Assembly: GCA_949358305.1 (NCBI GenBank)
Contig: OX442317.1
Location: 9,180,186-9,244,185 of the forward strand
Direction of reading: 5' to 3'
Length of the DNA: 64,000 nt
Source: Strigamia acuminata
Lineage: Eukaryota > Arthropoda > Chilopoda > Geophilomorpha > Linotaeniidae
Shown: positions 1-11,677 of the stretch, piece by piece
Layout of the letters: each line of letters opens with the position of its first letter
How positions within the stretch are numbered: the stretch's first letter is position 1
Position numbers and translations under genes: made by a program
Notes under the pieces: model-generated
What the model was told of the DNA's origin: nothing
The model's database searches: none
Seen by the model: only the letters and a program-made list of their open reading frames with translations

Positions 1-266
1 GCAGCTATTCCTGGCTTTTGATCTTGAATGTATTTCGTGGGTTGAAACTTCAATTTCAAGTTTTCTTCTCGTGGTATTGCCGATGAATATAAAGCTGCTA
101 TTTTTGCGGAAAATAAATGTTGTTTAAAAAGTCTCCATACTTGTGGATCGGGCAAATGGAGCATTTTGACACCAAAATTTTTGCATTCTGAGGATTTTTT
201 TGGTCCGCAATTTCCGAAATCGGACCGTTGTACCACATTGTTGCGGGAAATCAGCAATTGGGGTGT
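1..266 (-). CDS. Partial exon of an unidentified gene, cut by the left edge
   Basis: Read on the minus strand, a frame of about 88 codons runs without a stop from a convincing 3' splice site (T-rich tract ending in TAG at 267-270) to the window edge. It contains motifs such as LPDPQVWRLFKQHLF and AIPREENLKLKFQP, with a normal amino-acid mix for a globular protein and two Cys-containing stretches (NCGPKKSSEC). No methionine-initiated frame covers it, as expected for an internal exon. I do not recognise the family. The gene lies head to head with the peroxidase gene, so the intervening 1.3 kb may hold both promoters. The alternative is a chance open frame, but the splice site and composition argue for coding. 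Confidence 0.45.
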
Positions 267-1637
267 CTAGCAAAAATAATATTCATTTTTTGGACCAAAA
301 ATTCATTTTTTGGACCAAAAATTCATTTTTACGTTCAAAAAATTATTATTTCTTCACAAAAATGAGCCTGCAATAACTCCGCAATGCGTCCGAAAAAGTG
401 CTGTTTTTGATCCGCTTTCCGCCCGCAATTTCATTGGTTTTAGTCCGCAAAAATACCAGCTTACCGATGATAACTGTAGATGCCCATGAATAATTCCCGC
501 GTGCAAGTTCCAAGGAACAACGACAACGTGAATAATAAGGTAAATAAAGTTGACCATGCCAACATTCCTGTAGCTAATTGCTGTGCATTCCTTGAATCCT
601 TGTATGCAAATTTGAAAATCATGTTTTTGTAGAATTTAGTAAAAATTATGAAATTTAGCGTAGATCTATTGATTCATTTGATTTTTTTTTGGATTCTTTT
701 TAAGAGTAGCACTAGATTTTGTACAATTTGAGCAATTTTCTAAGATTTAGTAAAAATTGAAATTTTTCCCCCCAAGGTTTAGTAAAATTTGACATTTCTT
801 ACTAAGATTTTAAAAATTTAGAGAGATTTTTCCAGGATCTGGTGAAATTTGATAGTTTGTTAAGATTTTGTAAATTTTGAGATATTTCGAGAAATGTTAT
901 GAATTTTGAGATCTTTTGAGAAACTTTATGAATTTTGACAGATTTTGAAAGATTTTATGAATTTTAAGAGATTTTTTCCAAGATTTTATGAAATTTGAGA
1001 GATTTTCCCAAAAATCACCACAACTCATCCAATCCCCCACCTTCCATTCCAAATTTCAAAACACCACCACATCCTAAAACCACACCACCAAAACCAAATC
1101 CAAAACCAAAAAACCAAAAAAACCAAAACGCCTCAAACATTTAAAAAAAAAAAAAAAAAAAAAAGCCAACATCATCACTCAAGTAATAACCCTTTACCCT
1201 TGACCCGACTATTCATTCCACTTTCACCGCATACAACCGTTCTATTTAGAACAAGGAAATTATCATCATAATGAGCATCATCAAGGCAGCAAATTACACA
1301 TCCAGATCCAGGTGAACCGAAGCGAAACCAAACAACGTGTTCAACACCAAAACCAACACCAAAAATCCCCAAAACTGCCAAACATTGCGCAACTTTGCGT
1401 CGGTCGAACCGAACCATTCCATTCCCAATTCGCACTCAAGGTCGCAAAAGGCGCAAACTTCTATTCCGTGCGCCCCACCCCTCAACTCGCCACGTGCTCT
1501 GCTCCTACATTTGCTCTTCCGTTCGTGGCCTAAGGCAGGCCACCGAGCGTCTTTTTTCAAGGACTGGAACACTTTTTTCCGGTTTCCTTTTCACATCGAG
1601 CCGTGCAATTCTCAAACCATATGAGGAACGACCGCCA
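267..1637. other. Non-coding stretch upstream of the peroxidase
   Basis: A 20-bp unit (ATTCATTTTTTGGACCAAAA) is repeated in tandem at 281-330. From about 600 to 1020 there are imperfect repeats of AAGATTTTATGAATTTTGAG type. A homopolymer A run lies at about 1142-1163. Between 1294 and 1637 several short frames overlap on both strands with no splice logic. I treat this part as the likely 5' untranslated region and promoter area of the peroxidase. No clear TATA box was seen. Confidence 0.5.
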
Positions 1638-4600
1638 ATGACGCTACTCGTTTTACTTCTCCTTTCCACGCTGCGTCCACTCGCCCACGGTAAGAAAACA
1701 ATAAAATAAATAAAATAAATAATTTTTATTTATTTTTATTTTTTTAAAAGCTGACCGTGTGGCCCGCCAAGCGTCTTGTCCACGTCTCAGGTACCGCTCG
1801 GTCGACGGGTCGTGCAATAACGTGAATAATCGTCAATGGGGTCAAACTGGGACGACTTTCTCGCGCTTTTTGGCGCCGCATTACGCGGATAGTGAGTGAC
1901 AGGCTCGGCCAATTGATTTAATTTTAATTTATTTCTCGTTAGATAGAGGCGCTGCGAGGGTGGCGCTATCGGGGGAGCTGTTGCCGGGTGCTCGAGTCGT
2001 GAGTTTGAATTTAGTGAAAGATGGGGATGAGGAAGATCAAAGTGCGTCGCACATGTTGATGCAGTGGGGTCAGTTTATCAACCACGATGTGACTAAGAAG
2101 AGAACTAGATCAGGTTTGAGGATTGGGGGTTTTGGGTTGCATTTAAAGTGAGGGTGTTTTTTTCTTCTTAGATGCGTGTTGTGATGATGGGCAGAATCCT
2201 GGATCTGCTAATTCGGAGTGTATGGCGATAATTATTCCGCCAGGGGACGGTGCTTTTAGTCGGAAAAGGTGCCTCGGTTTTACTAGGTCTGCATTTGTAA
2301 TGGTAAATGGTGAGAATTACATTCATTTTTGTATGGAATATTGTTCTAATTCGTCCGTTTTTCATGGAAAATTGGATAAATTCGGCGATTTTTGATGGAG
2401 AATTGAAGGAATGCCACAATTTGCATTAATTATTGCATCTTATTTTTAAAATGGTATTAATTCGTTTATTTTGCATTTAAAATGGCATTAATTTGTTTAT
2501 TTTGCATTTAAAATGGCATTAATTCATCAATTTAGCATGTAAAATGGCATTAATTCATCAATTTTGCATGTAAAATGGCATTAATTCATCAATTTTGCAA
2601 GTAAATGGCATTAATTCATCAAATTTTGCATGTAAAATAGCATTAATACATCAATTTTACATTAAAAATGGCATTACTTCATCAATTTTGCATGTAAAAT
2701 GGCATTAATTCGTCAATTTTACATTAAAAATAGCGTAAGTCATCAATTTTACATAAAAATGGCGTAAATTCATCAATTTTACATTAGAAATGGCATTAAT
2801 TCATGTCAATTAGGCATGAAAAAGGGCAATAATTCGCATGCTTTAAACAAAAACTGGCATCAATTCATCCCCTTTAAACAAAAACTGGCGTTAATTCGTA
2901 CCCTTTGGACGCAAAATTACATTAATCCACCTACTTTGCAATGCAAATTACACAATTTCCAGGAAGAAGAGAACAAATCAACGACGTGACAGGTTTTATA
3001 GACGCATCCCCGATCTACGGTTCAACGGAGGGCGTCGCGCAGTCCTTGAGACAATTCCGAGGGGGTAAGTGATGCAGCGCAGCCAACCACCAAAAACTCC
3101 CCGTCAAACCAAAACCAACAAAACCAAACCAAACCAAAACCAACCAAACCCTTTTTCCTCTACCAGGAAGGTTAAAATCGCAACAAAACCAATTTGGTAA
3201 GGAATTCCTGCCCACCAAGCAATCAGACCCAACCTCCATTGACGCAGGTAACTAAACAAATAATAAAAAAACAAATAAAAAAAAATCCAAAATAAAAAAA
3301 TTCAAAACGAGGCCACGGCCACGCCCTACTCTTCCAGGCGACACGCGAACCAATATGATTCCCAGTCTGGTCAGCATCCAGACCCTCTTGCTGCGTCTTC
3401 ACAACACCATCGCCGACGATCTATCCCGCACGAACCCCCACTGGACCGACGAAACTCTATACCAAGTTCGACACCCACGCTGCCCCCCCAACGGCCCCCC
3501 CGTGTGAGAAATTGCATTTGTTTTTCAGGAATCGCGTCGCATCGTCGTGGCGCTCGTCCAGCACGTGACTTATTCCGAGTTTCTGCCGGTCATTCTCGGA
3601 TCGAGTGGGCGGGATTTGCGCGTGCAAAATAGCGGTCATTTCAACGGGTATGATGCGTCGTTGAACCCGTCGGTGGACAACGCGTTCGCTGTGGCGGCGT
3701 ACCGGTTCGGGCATAGTTTGGTGCGGTCACGGCTCGCACGTTTCGCCCCCGACCTGACCCCGCTACCGTCGCCGCCCCTATCGGATGAATTCTTTAACGT
3801 GTCCGGCATAATGAGACCGGGAGCTGTGGATGCCATCACGGTCGGGCTGCTCACTCAGAGGTGCCAGCAAAGCGATTCCAATTTCTCACCAGAGGTCGGT
3901 AATTTTTTGTAACTTTGAGGAATTTTATTTTGTAATTGCAGTATTTGAACTTTGGGTAGTTTTTTGGTTGTTTTTGTAAAAAAAATTTAGTTGTTTTTTT
4001 TGTAATGTTTTGTAACTTAGACAACTTATGTAATTTTGTGTTTTATTTGTAATTTTTTGTAGTTGTTTTGTAACTTTTTAAACTTTTTTTTAAACATTTC
4101 GTATACTTTTTTGTAACCTTTTATAGTATTTTCTAACTTTTTCTAGTTTTTTTTTGTAACCTTTTATAGTTTTTTGTAATCTTTTGTAACTTTTTGTAAC
4201 TTTTTATAGTTTTTTGTAACTTTTTATAGTTTTTTTGTAACTTTTTATAGTTTTTTTGTAACTTTTCATAGTTTTTTTATAACTTTTAATAGTTTTTTTT
4301 ATAACTTTTTATAGTTTTTTTGTAACTTTTTATAGTTTTTTTGTAACTTTTTATAGTTTTTTTGTAACTTTTTATAGTTTTTTTGTAACTTTTTATAGTT
4401 TTTTTGTAACTTTTTATAGTTTTTTTTGTAACTTTTTAAAAAAATTATAACTTTTTAAAAAAAATTGTAACATTGTAAAAATATTTCATAACTTTTTTTA
4501 GGATTTTTGTAACTTTATATCGTTTTTTGTAACTTTTTAGTTTTTTTTGTCACTTTATATTACAGAGTATTTTCTAACTTTTTCTAGTTTTTTGCAATTT

Positions 4601-5974
4601 ATTTTGTAATTTTTTTGTGATTTTGTTATTACAGATCCATCATCGGTTGTTCAGTGTGGATGGATCCGGGTCCGATTTGTATGCGATTAATGTACAGCGA
4701 GGTCGTGATCACGGAGTGCCCGGATACGTGTTTTGGCGACAAATGTGCGGCTTGTCGGCACCGCGCGATTTCCAGGAATTGGCCGGGTTCATTCGTCCCG
4801 ACGCACTGGCCGCATTGGTACGTGTTTACTCCAACGTGCAAGACATTGACTTGTATGTCGGCGGGATGGCCGAGGTCATCAGTGGCGGGGCCATGGTCGG
4901 ACCGACTTTTGCCTGCATTCTGGCGCGCCAGTTTAACAACTTGAAAAGCGGCGATCGATTTTGGTACGAGAACAGCGGCCAACCCAGCTCGTTCAACGCA
5001 GGTAAATTCAATAACAAAAACAAATAAAAACGTAAATTCCTTACATATTTTTACAAATATTTATGCTCTTCAAGATCAACTACAAGAAATTCGGAAAATG
5101 AGTTTAGCAAGAATTATATGCGACACAACTGAGCAGTTACGAAGGATTCAGTCGCGAGCTATGACAGTTGCTGGACCGGGGTGTGTACAAGCATCAACCA
5201 AGAATAACATGCACTTGTGTCCTTGCATTATTTCCTATCGATTCGTTGTTCCATTGTAGGAATCCTATTACCCCTTGCGAAAACTTGTCGTCAATGGATC
5301 TTCGAGCATGGGCAGAAAGAGATGCAACTCGAGGCCGACAACAAACTGGCTTCCAAGACGAAAACCAAATATTTCCAAACGAACCCGACACCAGACAAGA
5401 TCCCGCTCGAACAGCTCCCGGAGCACAAGTTGTGTTTAACCCGCCACCGGATGACAACAGACAACCAGCTACACCCAGACCCATCCCGAGACAACCACTA
5501 AGGCAACCACTAAGGCCACCTTTAAGGCACCCAGTGGTGCAATCAACGCCAAGACCACAATTCCCATTCACATTCAGTCCACCAACAAACTGTCAATTTC
5601 CCCAATGTCCAGTGACAAGACCACCAATTAATCAATTCTCCAACAGACAATTCTTCCCTTTCCAGTCTTCCAATTTCTCTCCTAGACCCAACCTCAGGCC
5701 AAACCCAACATCAAACCATTTGAGTTTCCAAACATCTCACCAGGCGGCTGTGGGAGAATTCTTAAGGAATTCTCCAAACACACTCCGCTTGTTTTTCAAC
5801 GACCAATCGCAAGTAAGGATTTTTTTTAAGTCTTATTGTGTTGTGATTAATAGAAATTTCTGTGCACAGAGCTCGGATAGGCAAAGAACGGCACCGAATG
5901 TCGCCTTGAGAGTTCCCGGTTTGGCGAAAGACGGAGTGGAAGATGGACCGTTTGGTTTCGTGGTCCGATTTTAG
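1638..5974 (+). CDS. Secreted animal heme peroxidase (peroxinectin/chorion-peroxidase type), 12 exons
   Basis: Exons by GT-AG signals and frame: 1638-1689, 1751-1891, 1943-2113, 2172-2309, 2963-3064, 3167-3247, 3338-3465, 3529-3894, 4635-5001, 5075-5180, 5260-5812, 5870-5974. They total 2310 nt, or 769 residues, and every junction keeps phase. Residues 1-18 form a signal peptide ([18 protein letters not shown]). The peroxidase fold follows, with the DGSCNN start motif, the distal His (GQFINHDV, His112), the catalytic Arg232, the proximal His333 in RFGHSLV, and NVQRGRDHG around Asn412. The last 220 residues are a Pro/Gln/Asn-rich tail. The family oxidises phenols or halides with peroxide outside the cell. 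Two heme-ester carboxylates are replaced (Asn111 where myeloperoxidase has Asp94, Met235 where it has Glu242), so covalent heme attachment is probably lost. The donor of exon 7 (GTTCGA) is weak. The exact subfamily is uncertain. Confidence 0.9.
2430..2850. repeat. Minisatellite in peroxidase intron 4
   Basis: About 14 degenerate copies of a 28-30 bp unit containing AAAATGGCATTAATTCATCA fill most of the intron. The flanking splice sites (donor at 2310, acceptor ending at 2962) are intact, so the array should be removed from the mRNA. Confidence 0.8.
3950..4600. repeat. Tandem repeat in peroxidase intron 8
   Basis: A roughly 20-bp unit (TTTTTTGTAACTTTTTATAG) is repeated many times and is near-perfect in the middle at 4190-4430. 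The unit resembles a string of 3' splice sites ending in TAG. The real acceptor is the ACAG at 4631-4634. Confidence 0.8.
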
Positions 5975-6176
5975 ATCGGAGATAACACGCGTTGCTTGGA
6001 GATATTCTGGACGGCCAACACGCATTTTCGTCATACGGCTAAAAATTGCCCGTTAGCATCGATCGATCATGCGCATCCAATGGCGTAACTACTGTTAAGC
6101 GCGGTTAAGCTGTGCTTAAGACCCGGTTAGGCGGCCTGAGTAGGGTTAAATGCCCGAAAATGTCTAGTTTACTTAA

Positions 6177-6312
6177 CCCTTTCACCGTCAAACACGTAAA
6201 TATACGTAAATCTACCTTGTTATCAAATCCATAAATGTACGTTTTCCTGAAAAACGAAAAATATACGAAATAAAATGCGAAAATATGCAAAAAATACACG
6301 ACAGTGAAAGGG
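6177..6312. mobile_element. Small piggyBac-like MITE in the peroxidase 3' UTR
   Basis: The element starts CCCTTTCACCGTC directly after TTAA and ends in GACAGTGAAAGGG followed by TTGA, so the termini are inverted repeats and the TTAA target is degraded on one side. The interior has palindromic ACGTAAATATACGT. Related copies sit at 16037-16255, and one-ended copies near 13592 and 41806, each time behind a peroxidase-tail copy. The MITE was therefore present before those duplications. Confidence 0.6.
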
Positions 6313-6457
6313 TTGAAAACCGGAAACTTGTAGTTACGCCAATGATTTGAGCCGCTCCAAGAAAATGCATCTTCGAACGAAACCATTCTCGGCAAATGCT
6401 TATTGCAGTAGTTCATCTTTTGCAACATTTTGATTGCATTTATACGGAAAATGTATT

Positions 6458-6463
6458 AATAAA
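6458..6463 (+). terminator. Poly(A) signal AATAAA of the peroxidase gene
   Basis: A canonical AATAAA lies about 480 bp after the stop codon, followed within 25 bp by a T/G-rich stretch. The same signal is kept in the duplicated tails near 13740, 16427 and 41950. This is a placement by motif only. Confidence 0.45.
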
Positions 6464-6639
6464 CAAATTTGCAATGCTCGTTTACTTAAACTAAGTTATT
6501 GTTTGTCCAAAAAAATATAAACTTCATTTTTCCTTCACTGTTTTCTCAAGTTCCTTCAGACAAGAAGCGATCTCGACTCCTTCCCAGAAATTATTATTCA
6601 TTAAATTAATATTATTAAAAATTAAATTAATTATCTGTG

Positions 6640-7640
6640 AAAAAGTGCTAAACCTGATGTTTAGAAAGCCTATTGAAACGGTTCTGTCTCTCCGTCCGTC
6701 CGTCCGTCGTCAACGATTCCGCAAAAACTATAGCAGCTAGAGCCAAACGGACAACGGCATTAAATTCAGCATACCTATATTAGTATCCTAAGGTATTTTC
6801 CGATTTCTCCGACCTCCGGTTGAATTAATAAACCGGCTTTAGTCCACTTGTAGCGGTGTATTCCATGAAAATTACGGTTATGACGTTATGATGACGTCAA
6901 TTCCGAAATTTTGCAACCGATTGTGTAAAATTGTTCCGTGTATTTTTGAACATTTCGGCTGACTGTATAAAAATGTAATGTTCGCATATAAGTACGAATT
7001 TACGAATTTCATGTCGTAAATTATTATTTTTTTAATTTCAAATTAATTTCTTTATTTTTCATGTGTAAAAATAAAATTTTGACAAACCGGAGCGCCACCT
7101 GGCGGATTCCGTTTGTTGTTGCTTTATTTTGACCAAAAATTTTATTTTTATTTCATTACTTTCTTTTCTTTTATGTTGGTGTTTTATTTAGAGACAGAAA
7201 GACAGGGTTTAGAAGTCTAATATGTAATGCTTCTCTGCAGTACAGCAGATGTTTACTTTTTATGTTTAAAAATCGATTAAAAATCTATTTTAATTATCGC
7301 CTAATCATTTAGTACGCCGGGGGAACCTAAGTTACGGTATATCTGGTATGCGGCCTATTCCTTTAACACTGGAAAAAAAAGCAGATCTACTACTAGGTAG
7401 ATGGATTTTACAACTTTGGAAATTAGATTTACAATCAATTGAAAATTAGTATTTTCTCAACATATTTACAATCTAGGAAAAAGAAACCATTTCCATGACT
7501 TTTTTTACAATAACTTTACAAGCATTTTCAATTTTGAAATTTTGAAATTTCACAATATATTTCTAATTTTTTTTCAATATCTTTTCAAGTTTTCTACTAA
7601 TACCAAAAAACATACTACCCTCCATTTTTAAAATTTTAAA
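6640..7640. other. Intergenic stretch without recognisable genes
   Basis: A CCGT tetranucleotide run lies near 6693-6710, followed by a motif (AAAACTATAGCAGCTAGAGCC) typical of dispersed arthropod repeats. The rest is AT-rich sequence. No open frame of interest was seen on either strand. Confidence 0.4.
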
Positions 7641-7642
7641 TA

Positions 7643-7826
7643 CAGTCGAAACTCTTTATAACGAATCACAAGAGACCGGAAAAATCGATTCATTACAACG
7701 AGAATTCGTTACATTGAAATTTTTTAACATGGTGTTCTATGGCCAGCCACCCAAACCAGCCACTTTTAGGTATTCGTTATATCAATAATTCGTTATATCG
7801 CAATTCGTTATAAAGAGTTTCGACTG
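7643..7826. mobile_element. Tc1/mariner-type MITE with 24-bp perfect inverted repeats
   Basis: Termini beginning CAGTCGAAACTCTTTATAAC are perfect inverted repeats over 24 bp and are flanked by TA on both sides (7641-7642 and 7827-7828), the target duplication of Tc1/mariner/pogo elements. The 184-bp interior has no gene. A diverged relative lies in an intron of the aldo-keto reductase at about 42427-42494. Confidence 0.85.
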
Positions 7827-8199
7827 TACATTGAACTGTTTGATTTCTTTACCAACATCATTTTGCAATTAGTTGTCATTGATATCATACACAATTTGTA
7901 TGTTTTAGATTTTATTTTTATTTAACTTAATCTTTTAGTTTTCTTTGTACTTATTCTACCCATTTCTAGACCTGAACCTGGGACCCTTTGTTTTAAAGGT
8001 CAAGTGCACTGATGTGAGTGGGATTTTTACATTTTCTGAAATTGTTGTAGTAATTATTTTATAATTACAATCCAAAAAAAAAATTATTTTGGGCTCCGTA
8101 GGTTAATAGACCAGAAGATTATGAACTGATTAAAAAAAATAAAAAAATTCTAGGACCAATTATAAGGGTAGTTAATCAAGTTTCAATTTTAGCATGCAA

Positions 8200-8400
8200 A
8201 TGTGTGGCTATGGTGGCGCCATCTGTGTTTCCTAGTTGGCGTGAACTAAGGGTTACAAACCCTCTGAACCAAAAGGAAAGCCTGATGGTCGCAGTAAGAC
8301 TTCTTGTCCTGCGTCATCAGTTCGAATCAGACAGTCATGCACATGCGCAGAGTGACTGTCGATTCAAAATTTGATTCGCAAATTTTTAAACGTTTCATGA
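8200..8400 (+). repeat. Possible tRNA-derived SINE-like sequence
   Basis: The stretch around 8285-8345 has a tRNA-like layout: GATGGTCGCAGTAAGAC resembles a polymerase III A box, and AGTTCGAATC, about 43 bp later, matches a B box. No cloverleaf good enough for a real tRNA gene was found. No second copy was noticed in the window, so this is weak. Confidence 0.2.
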
Positions 8401-8646
8401 TAGTTTAAAAATGGTTTTTTGATAATGTCATTTTTTAAAGGGTTTCCAATCAATCTTGTTTTTTTTTTTTATTTTATGGTTCGAGCAAATTCCGCTGCGG
8501 ATGAAGCTAGCAACAGTTATGAGTAAACAGGCTCGGCCAATAGGAACTTTTGTGCCTCTTACGGTGAGCCAGAGTATAAGCAAGGAGGTATAATAAAATT
8601 ATGGAGTAACAATTCCGAAAAAATATTCGAAGGAAAAAATTTCTGA

Positions 8647-8829
8647 ATGGAACCCAATGAACGATATTTGGCGTATAACACCCAAAAAAGGAAAGAAAGG
8701 GACGCCGAACAGCTAGAAGCAAGAGTAAATCAAATTGCTGCTGGAAATTTGGATGGGAAATCTCTCCTCATCTTTTCATCTCTCCTCATCCTTTCAATTG
8801 TGGCACTTTTCCTCATGTATTTGAAGTAG
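8647..8829 (+). CDS. Small tail-anchored protein, QIAAGNL family, 60 aa
   Basis: The ATG-initiated frame encodes a charged, probably helical N-terminal half (RKERDAEQLEARVNQIAAGN) followed by a C-terminal hydrophobic segment (LLIFSSLLILSIVALFLMYLK) that ends at the stop. This is the layout of a tail-anchored membrane protein. A longer relative lies at 19602-19898, and both are followed by the same downstream sequence (AAATCGTGG...ATATAAACACTTTTATTTC). This copy lacks the middle part present there, so it may be an internally deleted member. Function is unknown and expression unproven. An upstream exon could exist. Confidence 0.4.
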   Translation: MEPNERYLAYNTQKRKERDAEQLEARVNQIAAGNLDGKSLLIFSSLLILSIVALFLMYLK

Positions 8830-8912
8830 AAAAAAAAGAAAAGAAAATCGTGGCTAATATAAACACTTTTATTTCCTTTTGTTTTTTTAAATAGATTAAA
8901 TGTGTAACATGT

Positions 8913-9440
8913 ATGGCTTCTCAAGAAAATCTTCTCGCTCAAAGCACCCAACAACGGAAGCAGCGAGACAGAGCGCGCGTTACAGCTGAGGTCGCGGCTA
9001 TAAGTTAGTAGGTGCGGAATACGCGAGCGACAACGCTTTCTCGCCATCGCCAATCGTGTCACCAACCGAGTCGCCTTGCCTTGTTATTAATAAGTAACCT
9101 AGCCTAACCATTTGCGCCAAGGTTACTTGAATGCGCGTGGACGCCACCCGACAGCGCTCTATTCAACCATCCATTTAGCAAAAGTAACGATTCTTTTCGA
9201 ACACAAAATTTGAGTGATTTGTAATGGGAAATGTGAATTGCGGATCAACAGAATCGTGTCACCGACCGTGCCTTGCCCACCACCTTATGCTCGGCGTTAT
9301 TTTCAACATTCGGAATGATAGCTCAGGAATTCAGGCTGGTGTTCGGGTTTTCTCGAGAAGTGTTTTACGTTTGCATTTTAACACTGCTTCTTCTGTTTTT
9401 CAAGTAATTCTCTACTTGTCTGTCATGGTTGAATGTAAGC
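8913..9440 (+). pseudogene. Broken copy of the MASQENL small membrane-protein gene
   Basis: Starts like the intact gene at 24954 (MASQENLLAQST) but meets a TAG at 9006-9008 after 31 codons. The following sequence still matches the intact copy to about 9080. About 160 bp of unrelated DNA then intervene, and the 3' part (from CCGTGCCTTGCCCACC to the C-terminal hydrophobic segment and the shared 3' flank) resumes at about 9258-9440. The result is a disrupted gene copy. Confidence 0.6.
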
Positions 9441-9554
9441 ACTTTTTTTTCGTTTTGATTTATGAACTCGCCACCACAGATTGCTCACACCATAATAGTA
9501 GATTAGTTCCCGGATCACACTCGGATCACATTATAAAAAATATAAACACTTTTA

Positions 9555-9810
9555 TTTCGTTTTGTTTTGGATGGGCATTTACGTCGCGGCGATGTGCACA
9601 CTATTTAAACTTTTAGAACTTTATTTTAAATATAGAAATTAATAGAATAGAATAGAATAGAATAGAATAGAATAGATAGGATATTTTTTCAGGGAGATTT
9701 GGTGGATGGGCATTTACGTCGCGGCGATGTGCACACTATATAAAATTTTAGAACTTTATTTTAAATAGAGAAATTAATAGAATTGAATAGAATAGAATAG
9801 AATCGTTGGC
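9555..9810 (+). repeat. Two copies of the MDPRA-family 3' exon plus TAGAA pentamer runs
   Basis: The block GATGGGCATTTACGTCGCGG occurs at about 9568 and 9706, the second behind a TTTTTTCAG 3' splice site. Each block can encode a hydrophobic segment beginning WMGIYVAAMC. Each is followed by (TAGAA)n runs, at about 9645-9676 and 9780-9803. Further copies lie at about 11030, 11155 and 26460. No matching first exon is seen beside them. Confidence 0.5.
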
Positions 9811-10009
9811 TCCGAACGATTTTCGCTTCATCTGCCGCGAGTGTTAGAACATCCGGCCGGCATTGGAAGCAAAAACACAAAATGGAACTCTCGGCAGAAC
9901 CATTTTTCAGTTATTGAATAACTCTCGCGCACATTCCACAAATAAAAATATGAACGCAATAACACTCTAGAGCAGGCCATACCACTCTCAGCTGCACCAC
10001 ATCAAAAAT

Positions 10010-10188
10010 AAGAGAACTTTTTAAAATGGATTTTTTCACCGTCAACTGCTACCTCAAGAACACGTGAAATGCTATTTACAAAACCGGTTCCGATACGCGT
10101 GATATTTGCAGTAAATGACAGTTTTAATCATATATCCTACAACGACTGCGGAAATGATAAATTTCCGAGGTAATTTCATGGGTATTTA
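10010..10188 (+). pseudogene. Degenerate copy of the SPIFA-family exon
   Basis: Similar at the DNA level to the exon described at 52566 and to the consensus of other copies (GACAGTTTTAATCATATATCC, CAAAGACTGCGGAAATGAT). It carries an insertion of unrelated sequence after CACCGTC and lacks the membrane-coding end. It finishes at a GAGGTAATTTC splice-donor-like site just before a MITE. Confidence 0.45.
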
Positions 10189-10617
10189 CCGTATTACCTC
10201 ACATAAAGCGGCATGCCGTTGGGCATGGGTTTACCAGGTATTTAAAATTGCGTACAAAAATTTTATACCGGCATGCCGGTATAAACCGAAACATGCCGGT
10301 ATAAGTGAAAAAGTGGGTTTTTTGTTTTTTTTATTTTAAAGGGCCCGGATGAATAATTATGTTGGTTTTTGGGCCTAAAATTGAAGTTTTCCTAATTTTC
10401 TGTAGATTTGTATTAAAATCTGGGTAAATTTATAGAAATACTAAGTAATTTCTTACATTTTGGACATCTAAAAAGGATTTTATGCTTGTTTTAACCAAAT
10501 TCTCATTTAGAAAAATTTGTTCTCACTTACACCGGCATGCCGTTAAAAACGAGGTTTATCGGCATGCCGGTATAACTCGAATTATACCGGCATGCGGCTT
10601 AATGTGAGGTAATACGG
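10189..10617. mobile_element. MITE rich in GGCATGCC palindromes
   Basis: Termini CCGTATTACCTCACAT and ATGTGAGGTAATACGG are inverted repeats flanked by TA on each side. The interior carries several copies of the perfect 16-bp palindrome TACCGGCATGCCGGTA and partial versions of it near both ends. No transposase frame is present. Comparison with uninserted copies of the surrounding repeat (for example near 34943) supports insertion at a TA. Confidence 0.75.
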
Positions 10618-10639
10618 TATACATAATAGTTATTAGAAT

Positions 10640-10800
10640 TCTCAGAGATACGATGTAAAAACCGTCCTATTTTGTTCAGAGAAATCATTTCAGTTGGAAT
10701 GTCAGCCCATGTGGCAATATAAAGCATGAAAGATTAAGAACTACACCCCAATTTTTGCCTTAAAGTATTCTTCATACTGAATTGAGTTAGCCTTTACTTT
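10640..10800 (+). repeat. Dispersed block following SPIFA-family exons
   Basis: A conserved stretch (GATGTAAAAACCGTCC, TTTCAGTTGGAATGTCAGCCC, ATTTTTGCCTTAAAGTATTCTTC) recurs at 12370-12530, 17150-17285 and 34960-35067 plus 35579-35640. In most copies it follows a SPIFA exon by 60-100 bp. Its role is unknown. It could be a 3' untranslated region. Confidence 0.5.
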
Positions 10801-10866
10801 GCTTTCTTGTTTAGTTTGATTGAGAAGTAGTGGTTTAATAAAGAGTTTTTTAAATTACAGTTTATA

Positions 10867-11110
10867 ATGGTCGCTCACAGAATCGATTCCGAAGATATGG
10901 ATCCTAGAGCATTAGCACAGCAAACGTCAACGATTAAATAACGACCCGGAACATCTGATGAGTCGATAGACCAGTCCAGGCTTACCCACCTTCTCATATA
11001 TACTTAACATTTACAGATTTAGGATATTTTTTCAGGGCGATTTGGTGGATGTGGAATTACGTCGCGGCGATGTGCACACTATTTAAAATTTTAGAAGTTT
11101 ATTTTAAATA
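10867..11110 (+). pseudogene. Broken MDPRA-family small gene
   Basis: The ATG at 10867 opens MVAHRIDSEDMDPRALAQ but stops at TAA 10939-10941 after 24 codons, unlike the 70-residue intact member at 53622. The second exon, with its TTTTTTCAG splice site and membrane-coding block, is still present at about 11028-11110. A shared leader (GTGGTTTAATAAAGAG...ACAG) precedes the ATG, as at 25891. Confidence 0.5.
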
Positions 11111-11677
11111 TAGAAATTAATAGAATAGAATAGAATAGAATAGAATAGATAGGATATTTTTCAGGGCGATTTGGTGGATGTGCACACTATTTAAAATATT
11201 AAATCTTTATTTCAAATACCAGTATAGGAGAAATTAATAGAAAAACGAATACGACCGTTTTAAGCAAACACATCGTGGGCCAAAAGCGGGGTGCCTGTCA
11301 GGCCTAATTCGTCAGAAAGACATGGCAGGTGTTTTTTTTAAGCCATTCGATTATATTTTATTTTAATATTTTATATTTTAAGGCTCACCTATATTTAAAT
11401 TCAACTGATTTAAGAAATTCTTTTTGGGGATTTTGGTGGCTAACCTTTAGTCTTAATTGATTTCTTATTTATATTTGCTTTGAATTGAGTTAGCCTTTAC
11501 TTTGCTTTGTTTAGTTTGATTTAGAAGTAGTGGTTTAATAAAGAGTTCAGTTTATACTTTTAACACCGAGTTGCTTGAGTTATTTAGTAAGTAGCCAAAT
11601 AGTAACTGACTACGTCGTCACTGATCCCCGGACCACACAGCAGTATGTTTTGGCAGTTGATGCAAATGCTTTGTTAT
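11110..11677 (+). repeat. Dispersed repeats between small-gene copies
   Basis: Holds a TAGAA pentamer run, another partial MDPRA 3' exon (about 11155-11200), and a block at 11270-11560 (CCAAAAGCGGGGTGCCTG through TTTAATAAAGAG) that is repeated at 25590-25890. A potential exon encoding QQYVLAVDANALL follows at 11640-11677 and is interrupted by the next element. Its uninterrupted relatives are at 26703 and 53095. Confidence 0.45.
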